A stretch of DNA of 64,000 nucleotides, taken from Aquilaria yunnanensis. Its lineage: Eukaryota > Streptophyta > Magnoliopsida > Malvales > Thymelaeaceae. Under the pieces are notes generated by a model. The model was not told the origin of the DNA. It saw only the letters and a list, made by a program, of their open reading frames with translations, and searched no databases. Position numbers and translations under genes: made by a program. This document shows positions 49,781 through 60,037 of this stretch, piece after piece. Each line of letters starts with the position of its first letter. The stretch's first letter is position 1. The DNA lies in assembly GCA_039654915.1 (NCBI GenBank), contig CM077600.1, forward strand, positions 72,611,992-72,675,991. The letters run 5' to 3'.

Positions 49781-51837
49781 TTATGCCTCTGAATCGCTGT
49801 TCTCAATATCCCCAGATTCAAATTCATCTTCTTCATCACTTGCTTCAAGGGACTTCTCTTCGTGAGAATCATCATCATGTGGCAAACTTCCTTCCCTGAT
49901 CGGCATGTCATCCTCTACAGCTTCCCCCACTATTGTTTCAGCTAAATTGTCGATTGGATCATCCATAATTATGGGAGGATTGTTCACGCCGCCCAATAAT
50001 TCTTCCGAAAATGCATCTTCAACGTCATTTACATTATAATGAACGATGCGTCTAGGTTTGATTTTCAAAACAGCTAACCACCCTATTTTTTCACGTGACT
50101 TTGTTGGGTAAGGGGTGTAGTAAACTTGATCAGCTTGGGAAGCAAGAATGAACGGGTCAAACTTCCCATATCGGGGACCATCATGAACCTCAACTATACC
50201 ATATTGTTTATGAACCCAAGTGCCACGATCTGGTGTAGGGTCAAACCAAGTACACCTAAACAATACAACATTTTTGTGTGGCCATCCAGGATATTCGAGT
50301 TGAATGATTTCTTCTAACATCCCATAAAATCACATTCAACCTCACTTGATCCTGAAGTTTTTATACATATTCCACCATTAAATGTTGCTTTGTCGCGACC
50401 CCAATCGCTAATGTGGAACTTGTACAAATTTATGAAATAAACAGGCCAAGTCTCAACACGACATGATGGTCCACATCCAACATCCCACAAGAAGCAGTCC
50501 GTGATAGTGTTACGCACATCATCCACCTAGTTACATATCAATAATTTGAATAAGTCTTTCCCTTGAAAAGCAAAATATGGCTCAAATTCAAGTGTAGGTA
50601 ACTTACGTAGTTTATAAGTCATGTGGGAAAGGTATTCTCAATGTAGACATCTAGGTCTGACATAGCTAAATTGGGTTCATGCATATGCACTTCATCAACA
50701 AACAAACTACAAGATATAAATAGTGGTCGATGAAGCATAAACTTGATGAGTAGAGTATATAAAGAAAAAAGATATTATTATTATAGTAGAGTATATAAAG
50801 AAAATAGATGTTATGGCTCTTACTCGAGGTACGGCTTCACCTCCTTACAATTCAATAAGACATATGCAATAGTGACCCTCATTTCATTGTCATTAAGATA
50901 TCGATATCTTGATACGCCATATGGATTACCCTTGTTCATAAGGTAGGTAGACCGGCAAATGTTCCATCGAATTAAAAAAAGAAAGTGGAAAAATTCTTTT
51001 CAACTTGCAGAGTATGACAGAAATATTGGCTTTCAACTCGACCATGTGATTCACATCTAACTCTAGAAAGCATAAACCTCGGAAGAATTGGCTTAACTCA
51101 GTCAATGGTTTCCATATATTTTCAGGTATCACTTGAAGGGCTATTGGAAGGAGCCTTTACATCATTACATGACAATCATGGATTTTCATACCAAACATAT
51201 GACTAACATTATTATCAACACACCTCCCAAGGTTCGATGCATAGCCATCTAGGAGTCTAAGTGTTTTAATCCAATTGAGTACATCAAATCTCTGCTGTGT
51301 GTTTATTGTAAAAGTGGCTTTGGGTTTGAATGCTCAGCCGTCGGCTTAAGGAATTAAATTTAGCTCTAATTGACTGCGCAACATCTCAAGGTCCTCAAGA
51401 GCCTTAATGTTGTCCTTAGTTTTATTCCTAACATCCATCACTGTATTCCATATATTATCAAACACATTCTTCTCTATATGCATCACCTCCAAATTATGGT
51501 AGATTAAATTATTCTTCCAATAAGGCAACTCACAGAAAATATTTCGTTTTGTCCAATTATGAGTTCTCTCATAACCTGGTATGGTACAAACCTGTCTATT
51601 ATGAACTACAGAAGGCAAATTTGAGATACGTTCAACTATTGATTCAGGCGGAAGACGCACAGGAGGCAACGATTTCTCAACTTTTTCTTTCTTAAAAGCA
51701 ACTCTGTTTCTTCTATATGGGTGATCCAACTTAAGAAATTGCCGATGACAATCAAAGAAGGAAGTTTTCCTTCTTTGCTCAAGTTGGAAGGCTTGACTAT
51801 AATCCATGCAAATAGGGCAAAATAACCTCACATGAGT

Positions 51838-51889
51838 CATCCATCCTAACAACATCCTATAAGCATCCATCCTAACAACATCTTATAAG
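51838..51889. repeat. 26-bp tandem duplication that shifts the transposase frame
   Basis: CATCCATCCTAACAACATC starts at 51838 and again at 51864, each unit ending TATAAG; the two differ at one base. Twenty-six is not a multiple of three, so the duplication breaks the frame at the family motif read here as AYKMLLGWM. Confidence 0.9.
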
Positions 51890-53173
51890 CTGGGAAGTCA
51901 TTTATGATCCACAAACTGAAGCTCAGAGCTGAAAATTTTGTTTCAGTGAAACATCCCATGTTTCGACACCATCCTCCCATAACTGCTTCAACTCATTGAT
52001 AAAAGGTTGTAAATACACATCAATATTCTGACGTGGACTTCGAGGGCCCGATATTAATGTAGTAAAAAACATATATGGTTTCTTCATACACATCCACGAT
52101 GGTAAATCATAGGGAGTAATGATGACCGGCCAACATGAATATTGTTTACCAGAGTTTCCAAACAGAACAAAGCCGTTAGAAAAAATGCCAAGGCGAACAT
52201 TTTGGGGCTCCGCGGCAAACCATGGATACGTTGAATAAAAATGTTTCTATGCTTCCCTATCTGAATGATGTTTTAAAACATTTGGCTCGGATCAATGCTC
52301 ACTGTGCCACCTCATGTGCTCTGTAGTTAAAAGTAAAGCATATAGTCGCTGAAGCCGAGGTGTTAGTGGTAAATGGTGCATGGTCTTTCCTGCTCTATCT
52401 TTACTATGAGGGAACCTCCTCACTTACCCTAATATAGGGTGTTCCTAGGATCTTAAGATAATCAGGATTTAGTATTCCTGCTCTTAGTTGCAAATGGCTA
52501 AGCTAATACTTGTGCGCTTAACTTCGGCCTTCATTAAACACTTGAAAGACATGCCGAAGTCATATACACATATTTATTTAAACTCTCAAGCATTAGCTTA
52601 TGTACACATCTCACTTAACTTATGTACATCCATGAGCAACCACAGTGTATATACAGTCATATACACTAAATAAGTCTATGCACAAACTTGTCAAACTAGA
52701 GGCATTCCCTTGGTACCTGAGTACCCAATATGTACAAAGTCTGAGACTATCAAGATAACTCCCACCTGAGCACAAAAGCTCCAGAAATGAGAAGTCCAAC
52801 TTCTCCTTGTGCACTTTGCCTGTATCTGTCAAGGCTATTTTAAATAACTTAGCTAGTACAATAATATTACTAACTATTAACTTAGAATCATTAAAGATTC
52901 ATGGTATTTTAAATACCTGCACCAAAACCTTGCTTAACAATCCTTTAGTGGGTGTTAGGCTTCACACTACTAGTATCTGCACAATGTGATACTTAAGGGA
53001 GTGAGAATCATAAATTCTTAGTAAGGAATTAAATACCTGTAAAATAAACTTTAGGACCCAGCATATATAACATATATACGCATCTTAACGTGAGCTCAAA
53101 ACGTTATGAGGTCTTGACTAATGGCCACTAGTATGGGTTCTATGGCGGGGAACCCATCCTCAACTTAGTCCTT

Positions 53174-53345
53174 CTTACAAGAGCTTAACTTTTGCCTTAG
53201 CAAGCTTGGCTTGCCATTACTTCCCTTACTCTTACAAGAGCTTAACTCTTACCTTAGCAAGCTTGGCTTGCCATTACTTTCCCTTACTCTTACAAGAGCT
53301 TAACTCTTGCCTTAGCAAGTTTGGCTTGCCATTACTTGCCCTTAT
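53174..53345. repeat. Three-copy ~57-bp tandem repeat
   Basis: Units start at 53174, 53231 and 53289 with CTTACAAGAGCTTAACT, each continuing CTTAGCAAG(C/T)TTGGCTTGCC. They differ at a few bases. Confidence 0.92.
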
Positions 53346-53373
53346 TCACACTGTACAGGAGTTCTTGGTGGCT

Positions 53374-53601
53374 CATTCTTACTAAGCTTGGTAGCTTAGC
53401 TAGGGTACTCTTGAGCGTCAAAGCTCATCTTGAATACTTAGTACCCTATCATTCTTACTAAGCTTGGTAGCTTAGCTAGGGTACTCTTGAGCGTCAAAGC
53501 TCATCTTGAATACTTAGTACCCTATCATTCTTACTAAGCTTGGTAGCTTAGCTAGGGTAATCTTGAGCATCAAAGCCCATCTTGAATACTCAGTACCCTG
53601 T
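53374..53601. repeat. Three-copy 76-bp tandem repeat
   Basis: Units start at 53374, 53450 and 53526 with CATTCTTACTAAGCTTGG. The first two are identical or nearly so. The third has several changes, including CTCTTGAGC to ATCTTGAGC. Confidence 0.92.
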
Positions 53602-55750
53602 ATACTTACTTAAGAACTATTTAATTACATAGTCCTTAAGTCACTTTTTGTCCATCTCTTACTCACTTAATTAATGCATTGTAAAACTCATAATGCATCA
53701 ATTTAAACTTGAACTTAAAATCCCTTACCTTGAATAATTAATGCAAGCAAACACCAACTTCAGTGTCCTTATGGTCTCGGTTTTGTATCCTTCTCTATAC
53801 CTTTATAGTAGCTTGAGTATTTCTCTTTTAATTGATCATTTAGCTACATAAATAAACCATAATTAGGACAATATTACAACATTCTTATGGTTTAAATGGT
53901 TAGGAATAGCCTTCTCAATGGATTCCAATTAATTGGCCCTTTACTCAACACATAACAACACCGGTTTCGGTGTTGTATCCTTTCAACTCTAAGACTGAAA
54001 AATTTAGGTTCCTATTGATTATTTCTCTTATAACCAACTAAGAACCAATATAAACACGTTAAATCCAACCATTTTTCAGCACAAATAACGCAAAAAATCT
54101 GGACACATATGAACAGAATCAACAAATAACTAGGCTTTTGGCCTTCTTTCAATAACTTGGTTCAAATGGGTTTTAAACGTATTTTTGCCTTCACAAGCTA
54201 ACAAAAACTGATTATAACACACTTAATTCCAGATTTATAAACCCACAAAAATTCTGGAATTAATCAAAAATAAGAAAAATTGAATTAGTTCTTACCTTTC
54301 TTACTTAAGCTTAATTTTCAAGCTTTTCTTGTTGTTTTTCCCTTAAAAAACAAACAAGAACTAAGCTCAAATCAGTAGATCCAGCAATTACAGGGCCTTA
54401 TGAAAGTCAAAAATAGAAGAAGAACAAAACAAAACTTACTTGAACAAATAGCTTGAAATTCAAGCCTAGGATGGTCCCATACTAGATTTTCCTTCAAAAA
54501 TTTGCTTAATTGTGCTTGAATTTGATGGATTGGAGCTTGGATTTGGTTAGCAATGGAGTTTTGAAGAGATGAGAGTGCTCTCGGGTGGTCTGGAACTTGT
54601 GGGAGAAGTTGGCCGAGCAATTAATGAGAAGTCAACTTATGTAGGCTTTAATTGCACATGCCACGCACATGGTGCCTCCTTTGTACACAATAGTACGTTG
54701 GGGACTTATCCAGAACTGACCAGAAAAATTAGGACCAAAACCGGAATTATTCAGCCCCTGAATCCTTCTTTACCTTAATTACACGCCCAGTCCTCATCTT
54801 TGACATACGTGCAATTTAGGCTTGATACTTTTGACGGTTACGCATAAACCATTTTCAGACAATTTAGTCAAGTCACAATTTCACAAGGGAAGAGCGGGAA
54901 TCACGAAAAACCTTGATATCTTAAATTTAATAAATTTGCATCCTCTACCCAACCGTGAAATAAAAATAGGTCACTATATGAAATGACTAAAATGCCCTTC
55001 TTGGTCCGGTTTACTTAAATGATTAATTTTGTTCTCTCTAAGCTACTATAGTTTAGTAAACCAAGAATTTGCTTGCATTAAATATTCTAAGTACATTAAA
55101 TTATTAAAATAACTGAAGTTACCTAAGTAATTATGTCTGGATTTTTGGAGAGCCGTTACATTTACCCCTTCCAACTTTTCTCGGCTTAAACCTAAATTCA
55201 CCACAAAACTTGCAGCCAGTAGCATCTTTATCATTATTCGAAAACAACATGCAGTCGTTAACACATGCATCAATTTTAAGATGCACAAGACCTAGTTGTA
55301 AAACTAATTTCTTCATCTCATACCAATTGGATGACATCTTGCTGTCACTTGGCCGCGTCTCTTTCATCAAGGCCGCGATACCATCATAACAGCCTCTTAG
55401 TATGTGATATTCTGCTTTAAGGTTTAACAAACGAACTATAGCAAACAGCTCAGAATGCGTATCATATCCATCCCATAGAGGTGTAGCTGCCGAATACAAT
55501 AAATCAGAAAATCATCTAAAACCTTCATTAGGTTGTTCATCGACTTCTGTGAAATTTTGATGGGAACTATACTCATATTGCTCATACCAATTAGAATCAT
55601 TAAACGGTTGATGCGGAGAGTCATTAAATGACTCCCTATGTAATACGGCATGAAACCCCATTTGTATAGATGAACTCTAACATTCTCACAATCCTTAAAC
55701 CTCAAATTTTGACATCTCCTACACGGGCACTGTATTTTGCTTCCATCCAT

Positions 55751-56165
55751 ATGGCCTGGATTATTGCAGGCAAATGTTATAAACTTCTCAACCCCTGTCT
55801 CCTACTCCTCTTTGTACCTAACTCACCCGAGTAAAAAACGATTACTATACATCCAACTACATTTTTGTTCCATGAAGTCCTACCAATGCAAATTATATAT
55901 TTACCTTTATGACATCTCGAAAAGCATCAAAATATAAAATTAATTCCCTAAATTTAAAAAAATTAAAAATTAAATCCACGAATTGCATATATCAATAAGC
56001 AACATATAATTTTTAATTGCATGAATAAATATTTCACTCACTTAAACAATGTAAGTTAAAATAACAATATACTAAGTTCTAATTAAATCATTACAAATTT
56101 TAATAAATTCTAGAAAAATTACATATATTAATGCGTATTTAGGATTTAGCGTTTAAATACGGTTA
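55751..56165. other. AT-rich internal CACTA sequence upstream of the transposase
   Basis: No coding motif recognised. It grades into the telomere-like tract. Confidence 0.4.
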
Positions 56166-56405
56166 ATACTACTTAGGTTTCAGGTTTAAGGTAGCAGGTT
56201 TAAGGTTTAGGGTTTAGGGGAATATAATTTGAGTTTAGGGTTTAAAGGCCGTTTAGGGATATGGGTTTAGGGTTCATGTTTAAGGTTTAGTGTTAATGGT
56301 TTGTCGTTAGGCTTAAGGTTCAGGGTTTAGGCTTTAGAGATACAGATTTAGGGTATAGGGTTTAGGGTTAATGCTAGTTAGGCATAAGGTTTAATTAGAG
56401 TTTAG
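56166..56405. repeat. Degenerate telomere-like (TTTAGGG) tract
   Basis: Many GGTTTAGGG, GGGTTTAGGG and variant GGTTTAAGG units occur in loose tandem, in one orientation. TTTAGGG is the usual plant telomere repeat. The copies are impure and internal to a transposon, so this is an interstitial tract and not a chromosome end. Confidence 0.8.
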
Positions 56406-56487
56406 GGATATAATGTATCATATATTATAATATATGTATCATTTATAGTATAATGTATCATATATAATCAAACATATTATTATTATT

Positions 56488-57077
56488 GAGTAAATTGTGT
56501 AAATAGTCCCTAACCTTTAATTATCATTTCATTTTAGTCTATAACCTATTGAATATTCTGTTTTGGTCCTAAATCTATTAAAATTATTTCATTTTGGTTC
56601 CTCATCAGATGAAATTCATTAACTTGAAATGACTGTCTGACATAAATTTTTGAAATTTTGATTTAAATATTCGGTAATTATTTTTTAGTAAATTTAAACA
56701 GTTTAATATTTTTTTAAAGTAATTAGACAATATAAATTAATAATTTTTTCTTCCTGAATCAAATAAGTTCAATTTATAGAAAGAAAAAAAAAGGATGATT
56801 TGAATTTTATATTAACTATAAAAAATAATTATACAAATTAAATTTATTATAAGATAATTACCGGATAGTTTAAATTATAATATAAAAATTTTTTATCAGA
56901 CGAATATTTTAAGTTAACATATTTCATCCAATGAGGACCAAAATGAAATATTTTTAATAGATTTAGGACCAAAATGAAACTTTTTAATAGGTTTAGGACC
57001 AAAACAGAACAGTCAATCAATTAGGGACTAAAACGAAATAATAGTTTAAGGTTAGGGATCATTTATGCAATTCACTC
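56488..57077 (+). mobile_element. MULE-like MITE, family M-long copy 1 (590 bp), nested in CACTA
   Basis: The terminal inverted repeats are GAGTAAATTGTGTAAATAG at the left and CATTTATGCAATTCACTC at the right. They are flanked by a perfect 10-bp target duplication TATTATTATT (56478-56487, 57078-57087), although this lies in simple-sequence DNA. Inner arms repeat the phrases TAACCT, GTCTATAACC and GGACCAAAA in inverse. It is closely related along its whole length, in the same orientation, to 62937-63523. Confidence 0.92.
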
Positions 57078-57190
57078 TATTATTATTACTTAAATGATAT
57101 ATTATTATTATATAAATAATTTATATATCCCTAGCACATTAGAAGTAATTTTGGTTTTAATACACATTGTAACCTTGGACCTCCCTAATG

Positions 57191-57405
57191 TATTATTATT
57201 ATTATTATTATTACTACTACTACTACTCTTATTATTATTATTATTATTATTATGCATATTATTACTACTACTACTACTACTATTATTATTATTAATATTC
57301 TTATTATTATTACTATAATTATTACTACTCTTATTATTATTATTATGAATATTACTAGTACTACTACTACGACTACTACTATTATTATTATTATTATTAT
57401 TTAAA
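57191..57405. repeat. Compound trinucleotide microsatellite (TTA/TAC)n
   Basis: Alternating runs of (ATT)n and (ACT)n with short interruptions span about 215 bp. They give chance open frames of poly-leucine and of Asn/Ser on opposite strands. Confidence 0.95.
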
Positions 57406-58334
57406 TTTATTATATTAAAATTCAAACTTAATCAAATAAACTTATTTAAATAGAACAATATTATGATTTTATATTAATTCCCAAAATTAAAAAAATTTAA
57501 AAATAAATCCAATTAAACAATGTTAGTTCAAACTAACAATATACTACTTTTCAATTAAATCCTTAATTCAAAAAAATTCATACATAAATATCCCCCTCAA
57601 TACTATACAAACTTAATGAACACTAATAGTATACCAATATTATATTAAATCCAAAAATAAAAAAAAACCACATATTTCTTATATTATATGAATGGGTCCT
57701 ATCAACTATAATTTCACACATAAATGTACTACCCAATTAAACAATTTAATTAAATCTAATTATATCCTAATTTTAAATTAAACTTGAAATTAAAAATAAT
57801 TTACAAAATCGGCAAAAATTCAAAATATCAATGGGTAACCTAAATACTTCACTTTCAACCATCAACAACTACAAATCACATACACTTCACATATTTCAAA
57901 CCAAAATAACTCAGGAAAATCTAGATTTACTTCCATTTTTCGGCGAAAAAAACTTAAATAAATGAAAAAATAAATATTTGAACTTACCTTAAATTCGAAA
58001 ATGAACTTTGAAAATGCGTGGGAATGACTTTGAATCTGGCAACACAAGCAAAATCTTGCACCCATTAACATGCTAAACCTCAAAGAAGAAAAAAACCCGA
58101 AAATCCGAAACGAAAAAAAAAAATGAGAAAAATTTACCAGATCTCGAAGTTTGAGCTCTAAAAAAGCCAATGCCGGCCTCAAAAAATGAAGGTTGAGGCT
58201 TTGTGGCATTGCTCAAGCTAGCTATGTGCGGTGTGTGCGTGTGGGAAAGGAGAGGAAGAGAGATGACGATTTGAAATGAAAATGAACCAGATCTGGAGGT
58301 GGAAAAATAAAACGATACACAGTGTTTCATTAAA
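57406..58334. other. 5' flank/leader side of the CACTA element
   Basis: AT-rich DNA between the microsatellite and the right subterminal array. Open stretches on the minus strand (58459-58073, 58209-57862) have no recognised domain and probably belong to the untranslated leader. Nothing else supportable. Confidence 0.4.
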
Positions 58335-58735
58335 TGAAGTTCCAACGGCTCAAGAAGTTGGAAAAATACTAAAATTTTGAATGGCCTAAGTCGTTGGAAA
58401 TTTAGGTGAAATTTTCCAATGGCCAAGGCCATCGAAAATTCTTTTAATGAATTTTTCAACGGCTTAAGCAGTTGGAAATTTAGCTAAAATTTTCCAACGG
58501 CCTAAGCCGTTGGAAAAATTAAACACAAAACAAGCACTGTTTACCCATGGCTTTAGCCGTTGAAAAATACTAAATATTAACAGTCATTTCTGGAAATAGC
58601 ATTTCTTAAATTGGGCATTTATTGTTCTCATAGTTTCAACAGCTCGGCCGTTGGAAAAATATTTTTTTGGTTTCCAACAGCTTAACACGTTATCAATTTT
58701 CAACGTTTTAACCGTTGGAAAATATGGTTTTTTAG
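58335..58735. repeat. Right subterminal repeat array of the CACTA element
   Basis: Repeated TTTCCAACGGC and GCCGTTGGAAA motifs in both orientations mirror the left end. Confidence 0.85.
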
Positions 58736-58743
58736 TAGTGTAT

Positions 58744-58940
58744 CATTTAACAGCCAATAGTAAAATTGTCCCAAAAAAAAAACATTGATGATATATTTGC
58801 TCACAAAAAAGTTCAATGACAAATTTACTTACACACATGCATCCATACATACATATACATATATGCATAAATTAATGAACCAATTCAAACAGGAAACTCG
58901 GATACTATCTTATTACAAAGAAATGAGTCTCAATTAAAAA
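58744..58940. other. Short spacer between CACTA and the viral fragment
   Basis: AT-rich with a small CATACATA-type run. Nothing else recognised. Confidence 0.4.
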
Positions 58941-58943
58941 ACG

Positions 58944-59472
58944 TTGTCTATTAATGTTTTGAGCTCTAATTCACTAAATCAATTAGAATCTCAATTCGTT
59001 AACGATGAGCACAAAGACGAATCAAGTATTAAAAAAATTCATCAAACGAATATGAAGAAAAGAGGCTTCTTAGGAGCTAGGCACTATCAAATAATGAATA
59101 TATTACAAGAAATGTCTATGGCAGCAACTGCTTATAAGGCTAAAAACAAGACAGCACCAGAAACAAATAACTCAATGATGCTTGCTGGATTTACATGTTG
59201 GCTGAAAAGGCTGGTTGGGTAATTTTGTAAATGAAGAAGATAGGCCAAAGGTTTTAAATGCAACCAAAATAGTAATTAAAACTAAAAATGGTCAAGAGCA
59301 ATAATAAATATATAAGATTCTGTTGACATTTTAAATTTTTGCATAGCGAAAAGTTTTGTGGGAGATTCTTTAGAGCTTCCGAAACTTCAATTAATCTGAC
59401 TTGTCCTAAACTTGATGATTTTAAATCGTATAAAGATATTTTTGTTACTGAAGTTTATACTGGAATGAATTT
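58944..59472 (+). pseudogene. Endogenous caulimovirid-like coat-protein region, part 1
   Basis: The frame 58944-59222 includes MSMAATAYKAKNKT and MMLAGFTCWLK. A shifted frame continues with NFVNEEDRPKVLNATKIV. A third holds FCGRFFRASETSINL and YKDIFVTEVYTGMN up to 59472. This order and spacing resemble the capsid region of plant pararetroviruses (Caulimoviridae) found as old genomic copies. The protein would encapsidate viral DNA; here frameshifts and stops break it and nothing functional is encoded. The assignment rests on motif recognition only. A gag-like retroelement is the alternative. Confidence 0.65.
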
Positions 59473-59933
59473 GGGTAAATTACAAAAGTCCCCTATGGTT
59501 TAATTTAACCTACACTTTGCCCCCTATATTTTTAAAAACCTACACTTTACCCCTACTTCTTTTATAGTATCTGACAAAAACTTTTGAAACCTTAAATTAA
59601 ATTGTCAGATAACCATGTTTTAGTAATTTCAATATTTTTTATATTTTTTTCATAGCTAACCGACCTTTAAAAAAATACTTATATACATTTCCAAGAAGAA
59701 AAATGTATTTACAGGAAAGAAAAAATGATAATTTAAAATAATTATTGACTATAAAAAAACATTAGAGAGACAAAAATTATTGAAAGATAATTATCATATA
59801 GTTTAAATTACAGTTTCAAAAGTTGTTATCGGACAGTATAAAAAACCAGGGGCAAAGTATAGGTTTTAAAAAATAAATGGGCAAACTATAGGTTAGGATT
59901 AACCTCAGGAGGGTAATTGTAACGTTATTTAAC
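59473..59933. mobile_element. Palindromic MITE, family M-short copy 3, within the viral fragment
   Basis: The left arm GGGTAAATTACAAAAGTCC ... CCTACACTTTGCCCCCTA is matched in inverse on the right (GGGGCAAAGTATAGG, GAGGGTAATTGTAAC). The internal phrase AAATTATTGAAAGATAATTA is shared with the copies at 33.0 and 43.5 kb. Viral-like coding stops at its left edge and resumes right after it. No exact target duplication could be assigned. Confidence 0.78.
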
Positions 59934-60037
59934 ATTTTGGAAAGAGAGATTAATAGCTGAATTACGTAATTTATTTGTTAAAAGAGTAAGACTTAGAATA
60001 AGAAGTGATCATTATCAAACCGTTCCATATCAATATG
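59934..60037 (+). pseudogene. Endogenous caulimovirid-like coat-protein region, part 2
   Basis: A short stretch reads FWKERLIAELRNLFVKRV and then SDHYQTVPYQY, where it is cut by the next insertion. It continues part 1 in order and orientation. Confidence 0.65.

Larger units (their letters stand above)
52445..55125 (-). mobile_element. LTR-like insertion inside the CACTA transposase gene
   Basis: Recognisable transposase coding stops near 55130 and resumes near 52440, in the same order on the minus strand. The ~2.7 kb between them is non-coding, with two tandem arrays and (as complement) a CTAAGAATTTATGATTCTCA hairpin followed by a TGTGCAG string. It resembles the block at 3.1-5.3 kb. Exact ends and target duplication were not found, and an original intron may be included at the borders. 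Confidence 0.55.
49781..55750 (-). pseudogene. CACTA transposase gene (TNP2/tnpD type), split and frameshifted
   Basis: N-terminal part, 55750 to about 55130: a cysteine-rich Transpos_assoc-type start (KIQCPCRRCQN, HLYKWGFMP), then PLWDGYDTHSELFAIVRLLN and GCKFCGEFRFKPRK. After an insertion, about 52440 to 51346: TMHHLPLTPRLQRLYALLL, YSCWPVIITPYDLPSWMCMK, GPRSPRQNIDVYLQPFI, then GWMTHVRLFCPICMDYS, FCELPYWKNNLIYHNLEVMH and IEKNVFDNIWNTVMDVRNKT, the Transposase_21 core. Next is a DUF4218 region (about 51210-50800: HDCHVMM, NIWKPLTELSQFFRGLCFLE). Last is DUF4216 (about 50480-49781: INLYKFHISDWGRDKA, VVLFRCTWFDPTPDRGTW, DPFILASQADQVYYTPYP), ending in an acidic tail. Frameshifts lie near 55480, 51840-51890 and 50320, so no full-length enzyme is made. 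Confidence 0.88.
47371..58740 (-). mobile_element. CACTA (En/Spm-type) DNA transposon, structurally complete, 11.37 kb
   Basis: The left terminus CACTACTAAAAAATGGGC (47371) and right terminus GGTTTTTTAGTAGTG (ending 58740) are inverted repeats. Both sides are flanked by TAT (47368-47370 and 58741-58743), the 3-bp target duplication of CACTA elements. Both ends carry arrays of a GCCGTTGGAAA motif in both orientations, the expected transposase-binding subterminal repeats. A TNP2-type transposase gene and a tnpA-like gene lie inside on the minus strand. Both genes are damaged, and several other elements are nested inside. Confidence 0.95.

Noticed and set aside
56166..56405. True telomere or chromosome end
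   Set aside because: Units are impure, the tract is short, and the CACTA element continues on both sides.
57094..57425. Open frames of poly-leucine (+) and Asn/Ser runs (-)
   Set aside because: They are translations of a trinucleotide microsatellite, not genes.
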